A stretch of DNA of 64,000 nucleotides from assembly GCF_014652315.1 (NCBI RefSeq), contig NZ_BMYO01000001.1:603711-667710 (forward strand). Direction: 5' to 3'. Positions within the stretch are counted from its first letter, which is position 1; each line of letters opens with the position of its first letter. The translations under genes and the position numbers were made by a program. This DNA comes from Jeongeupia chitinilytica (lineage in GTDB: Bacteria > Pseudomonadota > Gammaproteobacteria > Burkholderiales > Chitinibacteraceae). Positions 45,615 to 55,394 of the stretch are shown piece after piece. Under the pieces are notes generated by a model. The model ran no database searches. It had not been told where the DNA came from and saw only the letters and a list, made by a program, of their open reading frames with translations.

Positions 45615-46571
45615 TCAGCGGCTCAGGCAGTGCTTGCCGCCGGCATTGACCTTTTCCTGCAGCGCCCGCATCGCATGGTAGTCGGTGTGCTTGAGGTCCT
45701 TGCCGAGCTGCTGGATCGCCGCGCCGTTCCAGACTTCGAAGTCCGACAGCCGCAGGACCAGATCGGCGATGCTGGTGCGTGACGACGGGCTGTCTTCGGC
45801 CGGGTGGATGGCCAGATGACTGATGCCGGCCGGCAGGGTGGTGATCCAGCTGTCGTAGCCGGCGTAGCGCTGGCCGGGTTTGCGCTGGTCCGGGTTGTAG
45901 TGCATGAAATAGGCATCGGGTGTGACGATGCCCTCGGCCTGCATCTGGCGCGTGGCTTCCAGCTGTTTGGCCACCGGCATGAAGAAGCCCTGCATCACGA
46001 TCGGGATGCCGGTTTCGCGGGGCAGCTCGGTGTAGATTTTCAGCAGCGCCGGACTGGCGGCCCAGAACACCATGTGCGCGTCGAGATGGGTGATCGTCAG
46101 CCCGGCTGCGCGTACCTTGGCAATCTGCGCCAGCAGCTCCTTCTTCACCTCGACCGGATCGGCATGCTTGGCGACCTCCTGTGTCGTGGCCCATAGCCGG
46201 CCTTGCGGGTTGTACAGCGACGGTACCTCGGCTTTCGGCAGCACGCTGCCCCAGGGCTGCTTGTCCTGCCACTCGTTGGTCAGCGTCAGGTGTACGCCGA
46301 TTGCGAGTTTGCGGTCCCTTGCCATTTTCGCTGCGGCGGCAAAATTCGGCGTCGGCGGCATGATCGACAGGTCCTGGATTTTCTGCCGGTCCAGCAGCGC
46401 GAACGCGGCCCTGTCGAGGTCCGGATGCATGCCGATGTCGTCGGCGTTGACAATCAGGACCTTGTCTTTGGGCGCAAAACCGAGGCACTCGCTCAATGCG
46501 GTGGCCGATGCGGACTGGGCGAAGCCGGCGGCCAGAAGGGCGGCCAGCATATGGCGCAGCGGGAAGGGCAT
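45615..46571 (-). CDS. Exported YdjC/ChbG-like carbohydrate deacetylase
   Basis: 318 residues from ATG 46571. A signal peptide (MLAALLAAGFAQSASATA) precedes the YdjC domain: metal-binding VNADDIGMHPDLDRA, LAIGVHLTLTNEW and THLDAHMVFW, and late LAIHPAE. YdjC proteins remove acetyl groups from chito-oligosaccharides or related sugars in the cytoplasm; this one has an export signal, so a periplasmic or external substrate is likely. It lies between entA and the NRPS but has no evident siderophore role. Confidence 0.85.
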   Translation of the reverse strand: MPFPLRHMLAALLAAGFAQSASATALSECLGFAPKDKVLIVNADDIGMHPDLDRAAFALLDRQKIQDLSIMPPTPNFAAAAKMARDRKLAIGVHLTLTNEWQDKQPWGSVLPKAEVPSLYNPQGRLWATTQEVAKHADPVEVKKELLAQIAKVRAAGLTITHLDAHMVFWAASPALLKIYTELPRETGIPIVMQGFFMPVAKQLEATRQMQAEGIVTPDAYFMHYNPDQRKPGQRYAGYDSWITTLPAGISHLAIHPAEDSPSSRTSIADLVLRLSDFEVWNGAAIQQLGKDLKHTDYHAMRALQEKVNAGGKHCLSR

Positions 46572-46682
46572 GAAGGCGTTCCTGAATCCGGACAAGCCGT
46601 CATGATAGCAACGCAACGACGAGAGACAGCTTGATGCAAGTGCGTGGACCGGCCGATCGGGCCGGCCCACGTCAACCTGCGT

Positions 46683-49600
46683 TTAGGCCGGCTGCGTCAG
46701 CGGCGCCGGCAACAACCCGCTGGCGACCGCCTGACCGAAGTAGGCGAACAGCGTGCCCCGGTCGATCGGTGCGGCGTCGGCGTCGGGCAATAGTGCAAGG
46801 ATGCGGTCGTGGCGGATCGGCCCCATGCGCAGTACGTCACTGCTGCTGCGCGTTTCGAAGAACGACAGTGTCGCGCGATCGTTTTCGTCGGCGTGCAGCG
46901 CCACCCGGGTCAGCCATTCGGGCATGCTGCAGCGTTCGAGCGCATAGCCGAACACGGTCAGCGCCGCGAACACGTCGGCCAGACCGACCCTGCCGTTGCA
47001 CGCCAGCTGGTAGACGCCGCCCGCTGTCGTCGAGCTGGTTGCCGAGCCGGCCGTGGCCAGCCGCACCACGGTATCGGCAACGACGTCGACCGGTGTCCAG
47101 ACTTCTTCGACATCGAAAGCCGGGGCGCAACGGGCGCGCACCGAGGCCCGGACGATGCGCCAGACCAGATCCTGCGGGTTGACCCAAGGCCGGCTACGCG
47201 GACCGACGACACGCCCCAGCCGGTACACGGCAACCGGCAGGCCACGGGCCTGCGCGTTCTCCAGCACGTGTTCCGACAGCCATTTGCTCTGTTGGTAGCC
47301 GTCGGCCAGACCACGGTGTGCCGGCACGAAACGCTCGGCCGCTTCGGGCGCCAGCGCCACCGCCAATGTCGAGATGTAGTGCAGCGGCACGCGCTGCGGT
47401 GCTGCCATGCGGACCAGCTCGCGCGTCGCCAGCACGTTGGCGGCGCGCAGGCTCCGGTAGTCGCGGACGACGCTGACCTGCGCGGCGTTGTGCCAGATCG
47501 TGTCGATCGAGCCGGCGAGTTCGGCGAACCGGGCATCGCTCAGGCCCAGTTGCGGCTCGGCCAGATCGGCGGCGATCGCCTCGATCCGCCCGACCGGCAA
47601 CGGGCGCGACAGACCATGGCGGGCCAGTGCGACATGCACGCGTTCGAGCGCTTCGCCGTCACTGCCGGCGCGGACCAGGCAGACGATGGTCGCCGCGTTT
47701 TCGCGCAGTAGGCGGTCGAGCAGGTGGGCGCCGACAAAACCGGTGCAGCCGGTCAGCAGGATGCGCTGCGGCGGAACGGCCGATGCCGCGTGGCTACCGG
47801 AGGGCGTTGCGACAAGCCGCGCCGCCGCCGAGGCAGGGGTGAACCAGTTTTCCGGAACGTCGGCATCGGCGAGCATCGCCGCACTGATGCCGGTGTGCGC
47901 GGTCGTTTCGCCGGCAGCCAGCGCCTGCGCCAGTCCCGCCGGGGTCGGATGGCGGAACAGCGTGGCGACCTGCACCGGGCGCTTGAGTTCGCCGCTGAGC
48001 CGGTTGGCCATCTGGATCATCTGCAGGCTCTGGCCACCAAGCGCGAAGAAATCGGCATCGGGCGCAATCGGCGTGATGCCGAGAATTTGCGACCACACGG
48101 CCAGTACGGTGGCGAGCAGCGGATCGTCGACGGTGACGGCCGCGGTGTCCTCCAGTGCAAGGGTCGCCAGTGCCTTGCGGTCGATCTTGCCGCTGGCATT
48201 GGTCGGCAGCAATGCGGCGAAGTGGAACACTGTCGGGATCATCGCCGCCGGCAGCGTTTCGGCAAGGAATGCACGCAGGCTGGCGGTGTCGACGCTGCGA
48301 TCGCTAGTGGCGTCTGCGACAAGGTGGGCAACCAGCTGCTTGTTGCCGTCGGCGCGCGTCTGGCCGAGCACTGCCGCCGATTTCAGCTGCGGGTGGCGCA
48401 GCAGCGCGGTTTCGACTTCGAGCGGCGAGACGCGATAGCCGCTGATCTTGAACTCGTCGTCGACGCGGCCGGCGAAGTAGAGCACGCCGTTCAGACAGCG
48501 GACACGATCGCCGGTGCGGTAGGCGCGGGGCGCGCCGGGCAGGGTGTCCAGCGTGACGAAGCGTTCGTCGGTCAGGTCGGCGCGGCCGTGATAACCGGCG
48601 GCCAGCGTCGGGCCGATCAGGTACAGCTCGCCTTCGACGTCATGGCCGCGTAGCGGCGTGCCGTCGGCGTCGAGCAGCACGGCGGCGAGGCCGGGCAAGG
48701 GGATGCCGATTGGCAGGGCACTGTCGCCACCGGCGGGATGCCAGTCCGAGACGTCGGCGCTGGTGGCCACGACGGTCGATTCGCTCGGGCCATAGGTATT
48801 GAACAGCCGGACGTGTTCGCCGGCGACGGCTTGCCATTGCGCCAGCCGCTCGGCTTGCGCCGCTTCGCCGCCGATGATCACTGCGCGCAGATCGGCAGGC
48901 AGCACGAGCGATTGCGTTGACAGGCTGTAGGCGAGTTCGTGCCAGAACGCCGTGGGCAGGTCGAGCACGGTGATGCGTTCACGCGCGCAGGCAGCGAGGA
49001 AATCGCCCATCGATTCGAGCATCGCATCGTCGCGGATCACCAGCGTGGCGCCGACCGACAGCGTGACGAAAATTTCCTCGACGCTGGCGTCGAAGGTCAG
49101 CGGCGCGAACTGCAACACGCGATCGGCGCCGCTGATGTCATAGCGCTGCGCCGCGGCGGCAACAAAGTGCGCCAATGCGCCGTGACGGATTTCGACGCCC
49201 TTGGGTGCGCCGGTCGAACCCGAGGTGAACACGAGGTAGGCCGGATCGTCGTCGCCCGTCACGACCGGGGACGCGAGGGGGGTGCCATGTGCGCCGCCCG
49301 CCGGCGACAGCAGTGTCGTGCTGCTCGGCAGGTTCAGTCCGCTGTCGCTGTCGGCAAGCAGCACGCGCGGCTGCACCTGATCGAGCACGGCCTGATGCCG
49401 TGCCATCGGGTGGCTCGGGTCGAGCGCGACATAGCCGGCACCGGCGTAGTGGATCGCCAGCAGGGCGATCACGGCCTGACTGCCGCGCGGCAAACGGATG
49501 GTGACCAGGTCGCCGCGGGTGACGCCGGCGGTGGCGAGCCGTCCGGCCAGTTGCAGCGCGGCCAGATGCAGCGCCGCGTAGCTGTAGGTCAGCGGGCCGT

Positions 49601-51044
49601 CGACGAGCGCGACCGCGCCGGGTTGCCGGGCGGCCTGGCGGGCGATTCGGGCCGGCACGTTGCTGGCGTCCGATGCCGGCGGCTCGCCATGCAGGACCTG
49701 CGGCACCGTCGGCCAATCCGCCAGCGCCGTCTGCGGCAGCGCCAGCCAGTTCTCCAGCAGCGACAGCAGCGTATTGCGATGGCGGGCCAGCGCATTGCGG
49801 TCGTAGCGTTCCGGGTGGCCGTCGAGATCGAGGTAAAGGGCGTCACCGCGCACATAGACCGCCAGCGACAGATCGTCGACCGGTCCGGCCGAGACGTTGT
49901 GCACGCTGGCGGTGCAATTGCCGAAGGCCAGCGGGTAATCGAACGGCATGATGTTGACGACGGTGCCGAACGGCCTGACAGGATGGTCCGCCGACGCGGC
50001 GAGGTCGTGGCGCAGCCGCTCGTAACGGTAGCGCTGGTGGCGGCGTGCGCCGGTCATGACCGCGCGGGTTGTCTGCGCCAGCATGCGCAGATCGGCCGTG
50101 TCGGGTGTGGTGGTGCGCAGCGGAATGATGTTCATCGCCATGCAAGGTACGCGCAGTGCCGCGCTGCCCAGCCGCAGCATCACCGGCAGGCCGAGCGTGG
50201 TTTCCCCGCCGCCGCGTTCGCGTTGCAGCCAGCCGGCGATGACGGCAAGCAGCAGTTCCGGCCAGTCGACGGCGAACTCGCGCGCGCGCTGTTTCAGGCT
50301 GGCGGCAAGTGTGTCCGGTAGCCGTCCGCCGGCGCGCAAGCCGCGCGCGAGGGCGTCGGGCGTGCGGCTCGACAGCGAGGGTGGTTCGGCGCCACCGGCC
50401 AGCGTCGCCAGCCAGTAGTCGCGGTCGGTGACGGCCTTGTCCGCCAGATAGGCCGATTCTTCGGCGAGCACCGGTGCCATCGCGGCAAAGGCGTTTGCGG
50501 ATGGGGGCTGGCCGCCGGTCAGCGCGCGGTACTGCTCGGCGACGCGCCGGGCGATCAGGTTGAAGCCGAAGCCGTCGAGCGCGATGTGGTGCGCGCGCTG
50601 CAGCCAGGCATGCCGTTGGGGACCAAGCCTGAACAGCACATGGTCGTACACATGGCCGTCCGGCAGCGAGAACGGTTTGACGAGTTCGGCGTCGAAGGCG
50701 GCCGCCAGTGCGCCATGGTCGGCACTGGCGTCGCCGCCGAAGTCTCGAACCTGCAGTGCGCGGGGGGGAACACCGGCGATCTGCACCGGCTGGCCGTCGG
50801 TCTCGACGAAACGCACGTGCAGTGCCTCGGCTTCGGCCAGCGTCAGCGTCAGTGCGCGGGTAAAGGCCGCAACGTCGAGCGGACCGTCGAGGATCAGTGC
50901 TTCGGCCGCGTGGTAGACGGTGCTGTCGAAGCCGGCGCGCTGCTGGCCGAGCCAGATGCCGAGCTGTGCCTCGCTGAGCGGCAGGGCCGCTTCTGATTCA
51001 GATATCGGCAGCCCCGCGGTGGATGTCCCGTTGTGATCAGGCAT
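46683..51044 (-). CDS. mxcG: NRPS, condensation-adenylation-PCP-thioester reductase (MxcG-like)
   Basis: 1453 residues. C domain ~20-440 with HHIALDG (152-158); A domain ~465-960 with VFTSGSTGAPKG, FNTYGPSES and YRTGDRVR; PCP ~975-1043 with GGQS Ser1006; C-terminal NADPH-dependent reductase from ~1093 with LLTGCTGFVGAHLL, Tyr1250 and Lys1254 of YQQSK. My hand alignment of A-domain pocket residues reads DAEDIGTVVK; its acidic residues suit a basic amino acid, lysine. C-A-PCP-R is the MxcG layout of myxochelin synthesis: one module acylates both lysine amines with DHB and the R domain frees the product as aldehyde or alcohol. Start overlaps entB by 8 bases. Confidence 0.93.
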   Translation of the reverse strand: MPDHNGTSTAGLPISESEAALPLSEAQLGIWLGQQRAGFDSTVYHAAEALILDGPLDVAAFTRALTLTLAEAEALHVRFVETDGQPVQIAGVPPRALQVRDFGGDASADHGALAAAFDAELVKPFSLPDGHVYDHVLFRLGPQRHAWLQRAHHIALDGFGFNLIARRVAEQYRALTGGQPPSANAFAAMAPVLAEESAYLADKAVTDRDYWLATLAGGAEPPSLSSRTPDALARGLRAGGRLPDTLAASLKQRAREFAVDWPELLLAVIAGWLQRERGGGETTLGLPVMLRLGSAALRVPCMAMNIIPLRTTTPDTADLRMLAQTTRAVMTGARRHQRYRYERLRHDLAASADHPVRPFGTVVNIMPFDYPLAFGNCTASVHNVSAGPVDDLSLAVYVRGDALYLDLDGHPERYDRNALARHRNTLLSLLENWLALPQTALADWPTVPQVLHGEPPASDASNVPARIARQAARQPGAVALVDGPLTYSYAALHLAALQLAGRLATAGVTRGDLVTIRLPRGSQAVIALLAIHYAGAGYVALDPSHPMARHQAVLDQVQPRVLLADSDSGLNLPSSTTLLSPAGGAHGTPLASPVVTGDDDPAYLVFTSGSTGAPKGVEIRHGALAHFVAAAAQRYDISGADRVLQFAPLTFDASVEEIFVTLSVGATLVIRDDAMLESMGDFLAACARERITVLDLPTAFWHELAYSLSTQSLVLPADLRAVIIGGEAAQAERLAQWQAVAGEHVRLFNTYGPSESTVVATSADVSDWHPAGGDSALPIGIPLPGLAAVLLDADGTPLRGHDVEGELYLIGPTLAAGYHGRADLTDERFVTLDTLPGAPRAYRTGDRVRCLNGVLYFAGRVDDEFKISGYRVSPLEVETALLRHPQLKSAAVLGQTRADGNKQLVAHLVADATSDRSVDTASLRAFLAETLPAAMIPTVFHFAALLPTNASGKIDRKALATLALEDTAAVTVDDPLLATVLAVWSQILGITPIAPDADFFALGGQSLQMIQMANRLSGELKRPVQVATLFRHPTPAGLAQALAAGETTAHTGISAAMLADADVPENWFTPASAAARLVATPSGSHAASAVPPQRILLTGCTGFVGAHLLDRLLRENAATIVCLVRAGSDGEALERVHVALARHGLSRPLPVGRIEAIAADLAEPQLGLSDARFAELAGSIDTIWHNAAQVSVVRDYRSLRAANVLATRELVRMAAPQRVPLHYISTLAVALAPEAAERFVPAHRGLADGYQQSKWLSEHVLENAQARGLPVAVYRLGRVVGPRSRPWVNPQDLVWRIVRASVRARCAPAFDVEEVWTPVDVVADTVVRLATAGSATSSTTAGGVYQLACNGRVGLADVFAALTVFGYALERCSMPEWLTRVALHADENDRATLSFFETRSSSDVLRMGPIRHDRILALLPDADAAPIDRGTLFAYFGQAVASGLLPAPLTQPA

Positions 51045-51909
51045 GGGCGGCCTCGCCGCACAGCCTTGCGGTCCAAGCGTCCAGCGTCGGCGTCTCGGCC
51101 AGGTCGACGAAGCCGACGTCGGCGCCGAGCGCGCGCCAGCGTTCGACCAGCGCCATCAGGCGGATCGAATCGAGGCCGAGCAGCAGCAGGTTGTCGTCGT
51201 CCTGCAGCTCGGCCGGGGTCAGCTGCATCTGCGCCGCCACGTCGCTGCGCACCAGACCGGCGGTCAGGGCCGGCAGCGGCAGCGCGGCCAGCGTATCGGC
51301 CAGTGCCGTCACCTTCGCGCAGCGACCAGCGGCGTAGTTCAGCGCCATCAGGTGCTCGTCGCGCGAAAAATCGGCGACGGCATCGGCGACGAGAAAGGGC
51401 TGGATGTCGAGCATGAAGGCTTCGAGCGCCGTCGACAGGCAGCCGATGTGGGCGTAGACGCCGCAGATGATCAGCTGGTCGCGGCCGGCGTCCTTGATCC
51501 ACTGCTCGAAATTACTGCGCTTGAACGCGCTGTAGCGCCATTTGGTGAAGACGGTGTCGATCGGCGTCGGCGCCAGCTCGGCGACGATGTCGGTGAGCGC
51601 CGGGTCGGCGGCGAGACCGGTCCCCCAGAAGTCGGTCAGCAGGGCACGGTCTTCGGGTTTCTGGTTGCCGGGCTGCGCGGTATAGGCCACCGGAATGCCG
51701 AGCGCGCGGCAGCGGGTGACCAGCGCGCGGATGCGGGCGATCAGCTCGGGCACCGGCGCTTGCGTGCGGTCGTAGAAGTCGACGAAGTACCGCTGCATGT
51801 CGTGCACCAGCAGTACGGCACGACGGGCGTCGGGGGTCCAGTCGACCTTGCCGGCCGGAAGGTCGGCAGCGGTCGGCAGCGGATAGGAAGCAATGCGGGG
51901 AATGGCCAT
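51037..51909 (-). CDS. entB: Isochorismatase with aryl carrier protein domain
   Basis: 290 residues. The isochorismatase domain (~1-205) has LLVHDMQRYFVDFY with the catalytic Asp, WGTGL, FTKWRYSAF and GVYAHIGCLSTA; the C-terminal aryl carrier domain (~215-285) has the phosphopantetheine site LLGLDSIRLMALVERW with Ser248. It makes 2,3-dihydro-DHB from isochorismate and carries DHB for the NRPS (MxcF/EntB role). It overlaps the NRPS start and lies after entE by 51 bases. Confidence 0.96.
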   Translation of the reverse strand: MAIPRIASYPLPTAADLPAGKVDWTPDARRAVLLVHDMQRYFVDFYDRTQAPVPELIARIRALVTRCRALGIPVAYTAQPGNQKPEDRALLTDFWGTGLAADPALTDIVAELAPTPIDTVFTKWRYSAFKRSNFEQWIKDAGRDQLIICGVYAHIGCLSTALEAFMLDIQPFLVADAVADFSRDEHLMALNYAAGRCAKVTALADTLAALPLPALTAGLVRSDVAAQMQLTPAELQDDDNLLLLGLDSIRLMALVERWRALGADVGFVDLAETPTLDAWTARLCGEAAHA

Positions 51910-51960
51910 GGGAATGCTCTTCGTAGGTCGGGTCGTGTCGATAGTCGGGTGCGGGAGGGC

Positions 51961-53598
51961 TCAGGCGGACCGGGCGAGCCGGTGGCGCAGCGCTTCCTTG
52001 CTGACCTTGCCGAGCGCGGTCAGCGGCAGGGCATCGACGAACTCGATGTGGTCGGGAATCTTGTAGGCGGCAAGGCCGCGGCCCTGCAGATGGGTCTTGA
52101 GCTGCAGCGCCAGCCGCAAGGCCGGTGTCTCGCTCGGACCGGTCAGTTCGATGAAGGCGCAGCTCTTTTCACCGAGCCAGTTGTCGGGCATCGCCACCAG
52201 CGCGGCGTTGCGCACTTGCGGATGCGACAGCAGGTGGTTTTCCACTTCCTCGGCGGCGATCTTCTCGCCGCCACGGTTGATCTGGTCCTTGCTGCGGCCT
52301 TCGACGACGAGATAGCCCTCGGGCGTCAGCCGGACGCGGTCGCCGGTCCGGTAGAAACCGTCGGCGGTAAAGGCACGGGCATTGTGCTCGGCGGCCTTGT
52401 AGTAGCCGCGGATCGTGTACGGCCCGCGGGTGAGCAGGTGGCCCGTCTCGCCGTGGGGCACGTCGATGTCGTCGTCGTCGACGACGCGGATTTCGTCATG
52501 CGGCGAGATCGGGCAGCCCTGGGTCTGGATCACCAGGTCTTCCGGATCGCCGGCGCGGGTGTAGTTGACGAGGCCTTCGGCCATGCCGAATACCTGCTGC
52601 AGCTGGCAGCCGAGCAGCGGTCTGACCTTGCGTGCCGCCTCGACCGACAGCCGGGCACCGCCGACCTGCAGCATCCGCAGCGAGGCGAGCGGCGCGTGCT
52701 GCGGTGCGGCCTGCAGCCACAGCAGCGCCAGCGCCGGTACCAGCGCGGTGACGCTGACCTGATGCGTCGCGATCAGCGGAAAGGCGGTTTCCGGTGAAGG
52801 ATCACGCGCCAGCACCACGGTGCCGCCAACGCACAGCGTGCCCAGCGTGCCCGGCGACGACAGCGGAAAATTGTGCGACACCGGCAGTGCGGCCAGATAG
52901 ACCGTATCGGCATCGAAGCCGCAGATCCGCGCACTCTCGAGCACGCTGTACAGATAGTCGTCGTGGGTGCGCGGAATCAGCTTCGGCGTACCGGTGCTGC
53001 CGCCGGACAGCTGCATCAGCGCGACCTGCGACGCGTCGACGTTGGCCTGTGCGGCCGGTTCGGTGTATAGCGCATCGAGGTCGGTGAATTCGGCCGCGTC
53101 GCCGACGACGACCACGTGCTGCAGTGCCGGGTTGTGCGCCTGCACGTCGCGCGCCAGCGTCCGGTAGTCGAAGCCGCCGTGGCGGTCGGCGATCACGTAG
53201 GCGGTGGCACCGGTGGTTTCGGCGAAGAAACCGATCTCGGCGCTGCGGTGCGCCGGCAGCGCCATGACCGGGATGGCGCCGAGGCGGAACAGCGCGAAGC
53301 AGGCGATGAAGAACTCGGCGATGTTCGGCAACTGCACGATGACGCGGTCCTGCGGCGCGATGCCGAGCCGGGCAAAGCCGGCGGCCAACTGGCTGGCGCG
53401 CTCGTCGAGATAGCGGTAGGAGATATGGCGCTTGCCGCAGATCAGCGCGGTACGGCCCGGATGTTGCCGGGCGACGCGGGCCAGCATGGCGCCGAGCGGC
53501 TCGCCGCGCCAGTAGCCGAGTTCGCGGTAGCGTTCAGCCACGGTGTTCGGCCACGGCGTGAAGCCGTCGAGATGGCGGAGAGGGGGGGCGGCGGTCAC
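51961..53598 (-). CDS. entE: 2,3-dihydroxybenzoate-AMP ligase
   Basis: 545 residues from a GTG whose bases overlap the entC stop (GTGA), with GGAG five bases upstream; the frame is open further upstream inside entC but has no homology there. ANL-superfamily motifs: LMQLSGGSTGTPKLIPRTH, FGMAEGLVNYTR, YRTGDRVRL and the GGEKIAAEEVENHL hinge. The LPVSHNFPLSSPG and TPWPNTVAERYRELGYW stretches are typical of DhbE/EntE. It activates DHB and loads the aryl carrier of EntB (MxcE role). Confidence 0.95.
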   Translation of the reverse strand: MTAAPPLRHLDGFTPWPNTVAERYRELGYWRGEPLGAMLARVARQHPGRTALICGKRHISYRYLDERASQLAAGFARLGIAPQDRVIVQLPNIAEFFIACFALFRLGAIPVMALPAHRSAEIGFFAETTGATAYVIADRHGGFDYRTLARDVQAHNPALQHVVVVGDAAEFTDLDALYTEPAAQANVDASQVALMQLSGGSTGTPKLIPRTHDDYLYSVLESARICGFDADTVYLAALPVSHNFPLSSPGTLGTLCVGGTVVLARDPSPETAFPLIATHQVSVTALVPALALLWLQAAPQHAPLASLRMLQVGGARLSVEAARKVRPLLGCQLQQVFGMAEGLVNYTRAGDPEDLVIQTQGCPISPHDEIRVVDDDDIDVPHGETGHLLTRGPYTIRGYYKAAEHNARAFTADGFYRTGDRVRLTPEGYLVVEGRSKDQINRGGEKIAAEEVENHLLSHPQVRNAALVAMPDNWLGEKSCAFIELTGPSETPALRLALQLKTHLQGRGLAAYKIPDHIEFVDALPLTALGKVSKEALRHRLARSA

Positions 53599-54836
53599 AG
53601 CAGCTCCTCCAGCGGAACGTCCAGCCCCATCGCATTGAGCATGGTGCGGAATTTGGCGGCGGTTTCGATCAGTTCGCTTTCCGGGGTCGATGCCGGCACG
53701 ATGCCGGCGCCGGCGAACAGGCGAACCTTGTCCGAGTCGACCTCGGCGCAGCGGATGGTGACTGCCCACTCGCCGTCGCCGGTTTCGTCGATCCAGCCGA
53801 CCATGCCGGTGAACAGGCCGCGCTCGAACGGTTCGAGCTCGCGGATCGCCGCGTGGGCCAGATCGCGCGGATGGCCGCAGACGGCCGGTGTCGGATGCAG
53901 CGCCTGTGCCAGATCGAGCGCGCTGGTGGACGGGTCGGCCACTTCGCCGTGGACAATGGTCGACAGGTGCCACAGCGTCGCGGTTTTGATCAGCGAGGGC
54001 TTCGGCGGCACGATCAGCGTGCTGCACAGCGGCGCCAGCGATTTGGCCACGGCATCGACGACCAGCGCGTGCTCGTGCAGGTCCTTGACCGAGGCGAGCA
54101 GCGACTGGCCGCGTGCCTCGTCTTCGACCGGATCCTTGCTGCGCGGCAGCGTGCCGGCGATCGGATTCGCGGTCAGCGTGCGGCCATGGCGCGAGACCAG
54201 CAGCTCCGGGCTGGCGCCCATCAGCCGCAGCGGCCGGTGAATGCTGTGGCCGCCACGTTCGAACAGATCGAGCGCGAAGGTGAAGCCGTTCGGGTTGTGG
54301 GCGGCGAGCTGGGTCAGCAGTGCGCGCGCGTCGATGCCGCCCGGGGCATGGACTTCGAGTGCGCGCGATAGCACGACTTTTTCCAGCGGGGTTGTCGCAA
54401 AACGGTGCAGCGCTTCTTCGACCGCGTGGTGGTAGACCGCCGCTTCGGGCACCTGGCGGATCTCGCCCCGCAGCGGCTGTGGCGCGGCGGCGCGAATCTG
54501 GCCGTGCGCCAGCCGGCCGGCGCGGATGATCTGTTCGGGCACGAACAGCACGGCGGCATCGTCGGCGTCGAAGGGCAGGGCGCCGGCGACGATCGGCGCG
54601 GCGATACCCGCCTGGCGGGCACCGGCGAGCAGTTCACCGACCTGATGGGCCAGCAAGGCCTCGCGGCCCGGCTCGCGCAGCCGGGCATGCAGGCCCTTGC
54701 CCAGGAAGGTGAGCCGTGGCGAGGCGTAAAAGAAGGTGGCGTCGTCGCCGTAGTCGTCCAGCAGGGTGTTGGCGGCAACCGGGGTTTCAATCGGGGTGGC
54801 GGCGAGCGGATTGGCGTCGAGCAGCTTGGAATTCAT
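53595..54836 (-). CDS. entC: Isochorismate synthase
   Basis: 413 residues from ATG 54836 (MNSKLLDANPLAA) with GAGGA five bases upstream; an upstream extension to 54956 is unsupported. Chorismate-binding fold: TPLEKVVLSRALEV, ANPIAGTLPRSKDP, VKDLHEHALVVDAV, LHPTPAVCGHPRD and GMVGWIDETGDGEWAVTIRCAEV. It converts chorismate to isochorismate, the first DHB step (MxcD role). As the first gene of the minus-strand unit entC-E-B-mxcG, it is the likely target of Fur at 55.15 kb, with a leader of about 300 bases. Confidence 0.95.
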   Translation of the reverse strand: MNSKLLDANPLAATPIETPVAANTLLDDYGDDATFFYASPRLTFLGKGLHARLREPGREALLAHQVGELLAGARQAGIAAPIVAGALPFDADDAAVLFVPEQIIRAGRLAHGQIRAAAPQPLRGEIRQVPEAAVYHHAVEEALHRFATTPLEKVVLSRALEVHAPGGIDARALLTQLAAHNPNGFTFALDLFERGGHSIHRPLRLMGASPELLVSRHGRTLTANPIAGTLPRSKDPVEDEARGQSLLASVKDLHEHALVVDAVAKSLAPLCSTLIVPPKPSLIKTATLWHLSTIVHGEVADPSTSALDLAQALHPTPAVCGHPRDLAHAAIRELEPFERGLFTGMVGWIDETGDGEWAVTIRCAEVDSDKVRLFAGAGIVPASTPESELIETAAKFRTMLNAMGLDVPLEELL

Positions 54837-55394
54837 GGCGTCCTCGCAAGGCTTCGGGGTGGCCGGGCACGGGCGTGCGGCACGGCCTGGATCGCTTGGA
54901 TCCGGGGGTTGGGCAGCGGTCTGTGCTTCGCTGCGCTGGGTAAAAGCGGTTCGCAAAACCCGGTTGCATCGGTGCGTCTTGCCGGGACCGTTGTGCAGGT
55001 CTCAGTGATTGCACACCGGTCCGGACGTCCGCTGGCTGGGCCGGACCGACCCTCGGGACGGGGCCGGATGGCCCGGACGCCGGCGGTTTTGCACACTGGG
55101 CTCCCGGTGTTGCTCAGGGGACTTGCGATCTGCTTTTAAATGATAATGAAAATCATTATTGGTGTGGTATCCGACCGGCATAACGATGCCCGAAAAACTT
55201 GCTTGGGACTTTTGTCGTACGGAATTTTTCGTTTGAGAAACGCAATTGATTCGCATTTGCAGCTTTTTATCGGCCCCGGATCACTGCATGCTGATTGGGT
55301 CGCCGGTGCATTGGCTGTGCACGTTTCGCCTGCCATCGCTTGATGACCAGATTCACCCACCGGATCACCTGATCCGCTACACCAGGAATACCCG
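54837..55394. other. Divergent siderophore control region (558 bp)
   Basis: No gene is supported between entC and the exporter gene. The part next to entC (54837-55135) is GC-rich leader; the part next to the exporter (55136-55394) is clearly more AT-rich and starts with the Fur box. Short open frames here on both strands lack coding character. Confidence 0.6.
55142..55160. promoter_or_regulatory. Fur box
   Basis: GATAATGAAAATCATTATT matches 17 of 19 positions of the Fur consensus and is a near-palindrome. It lies between entC (minus) and the MFS exporter (plus), 235 bases before the latter, so iron-loaded Fur probably represses both arms of the siderophore cluster. Confidence 0.85.
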
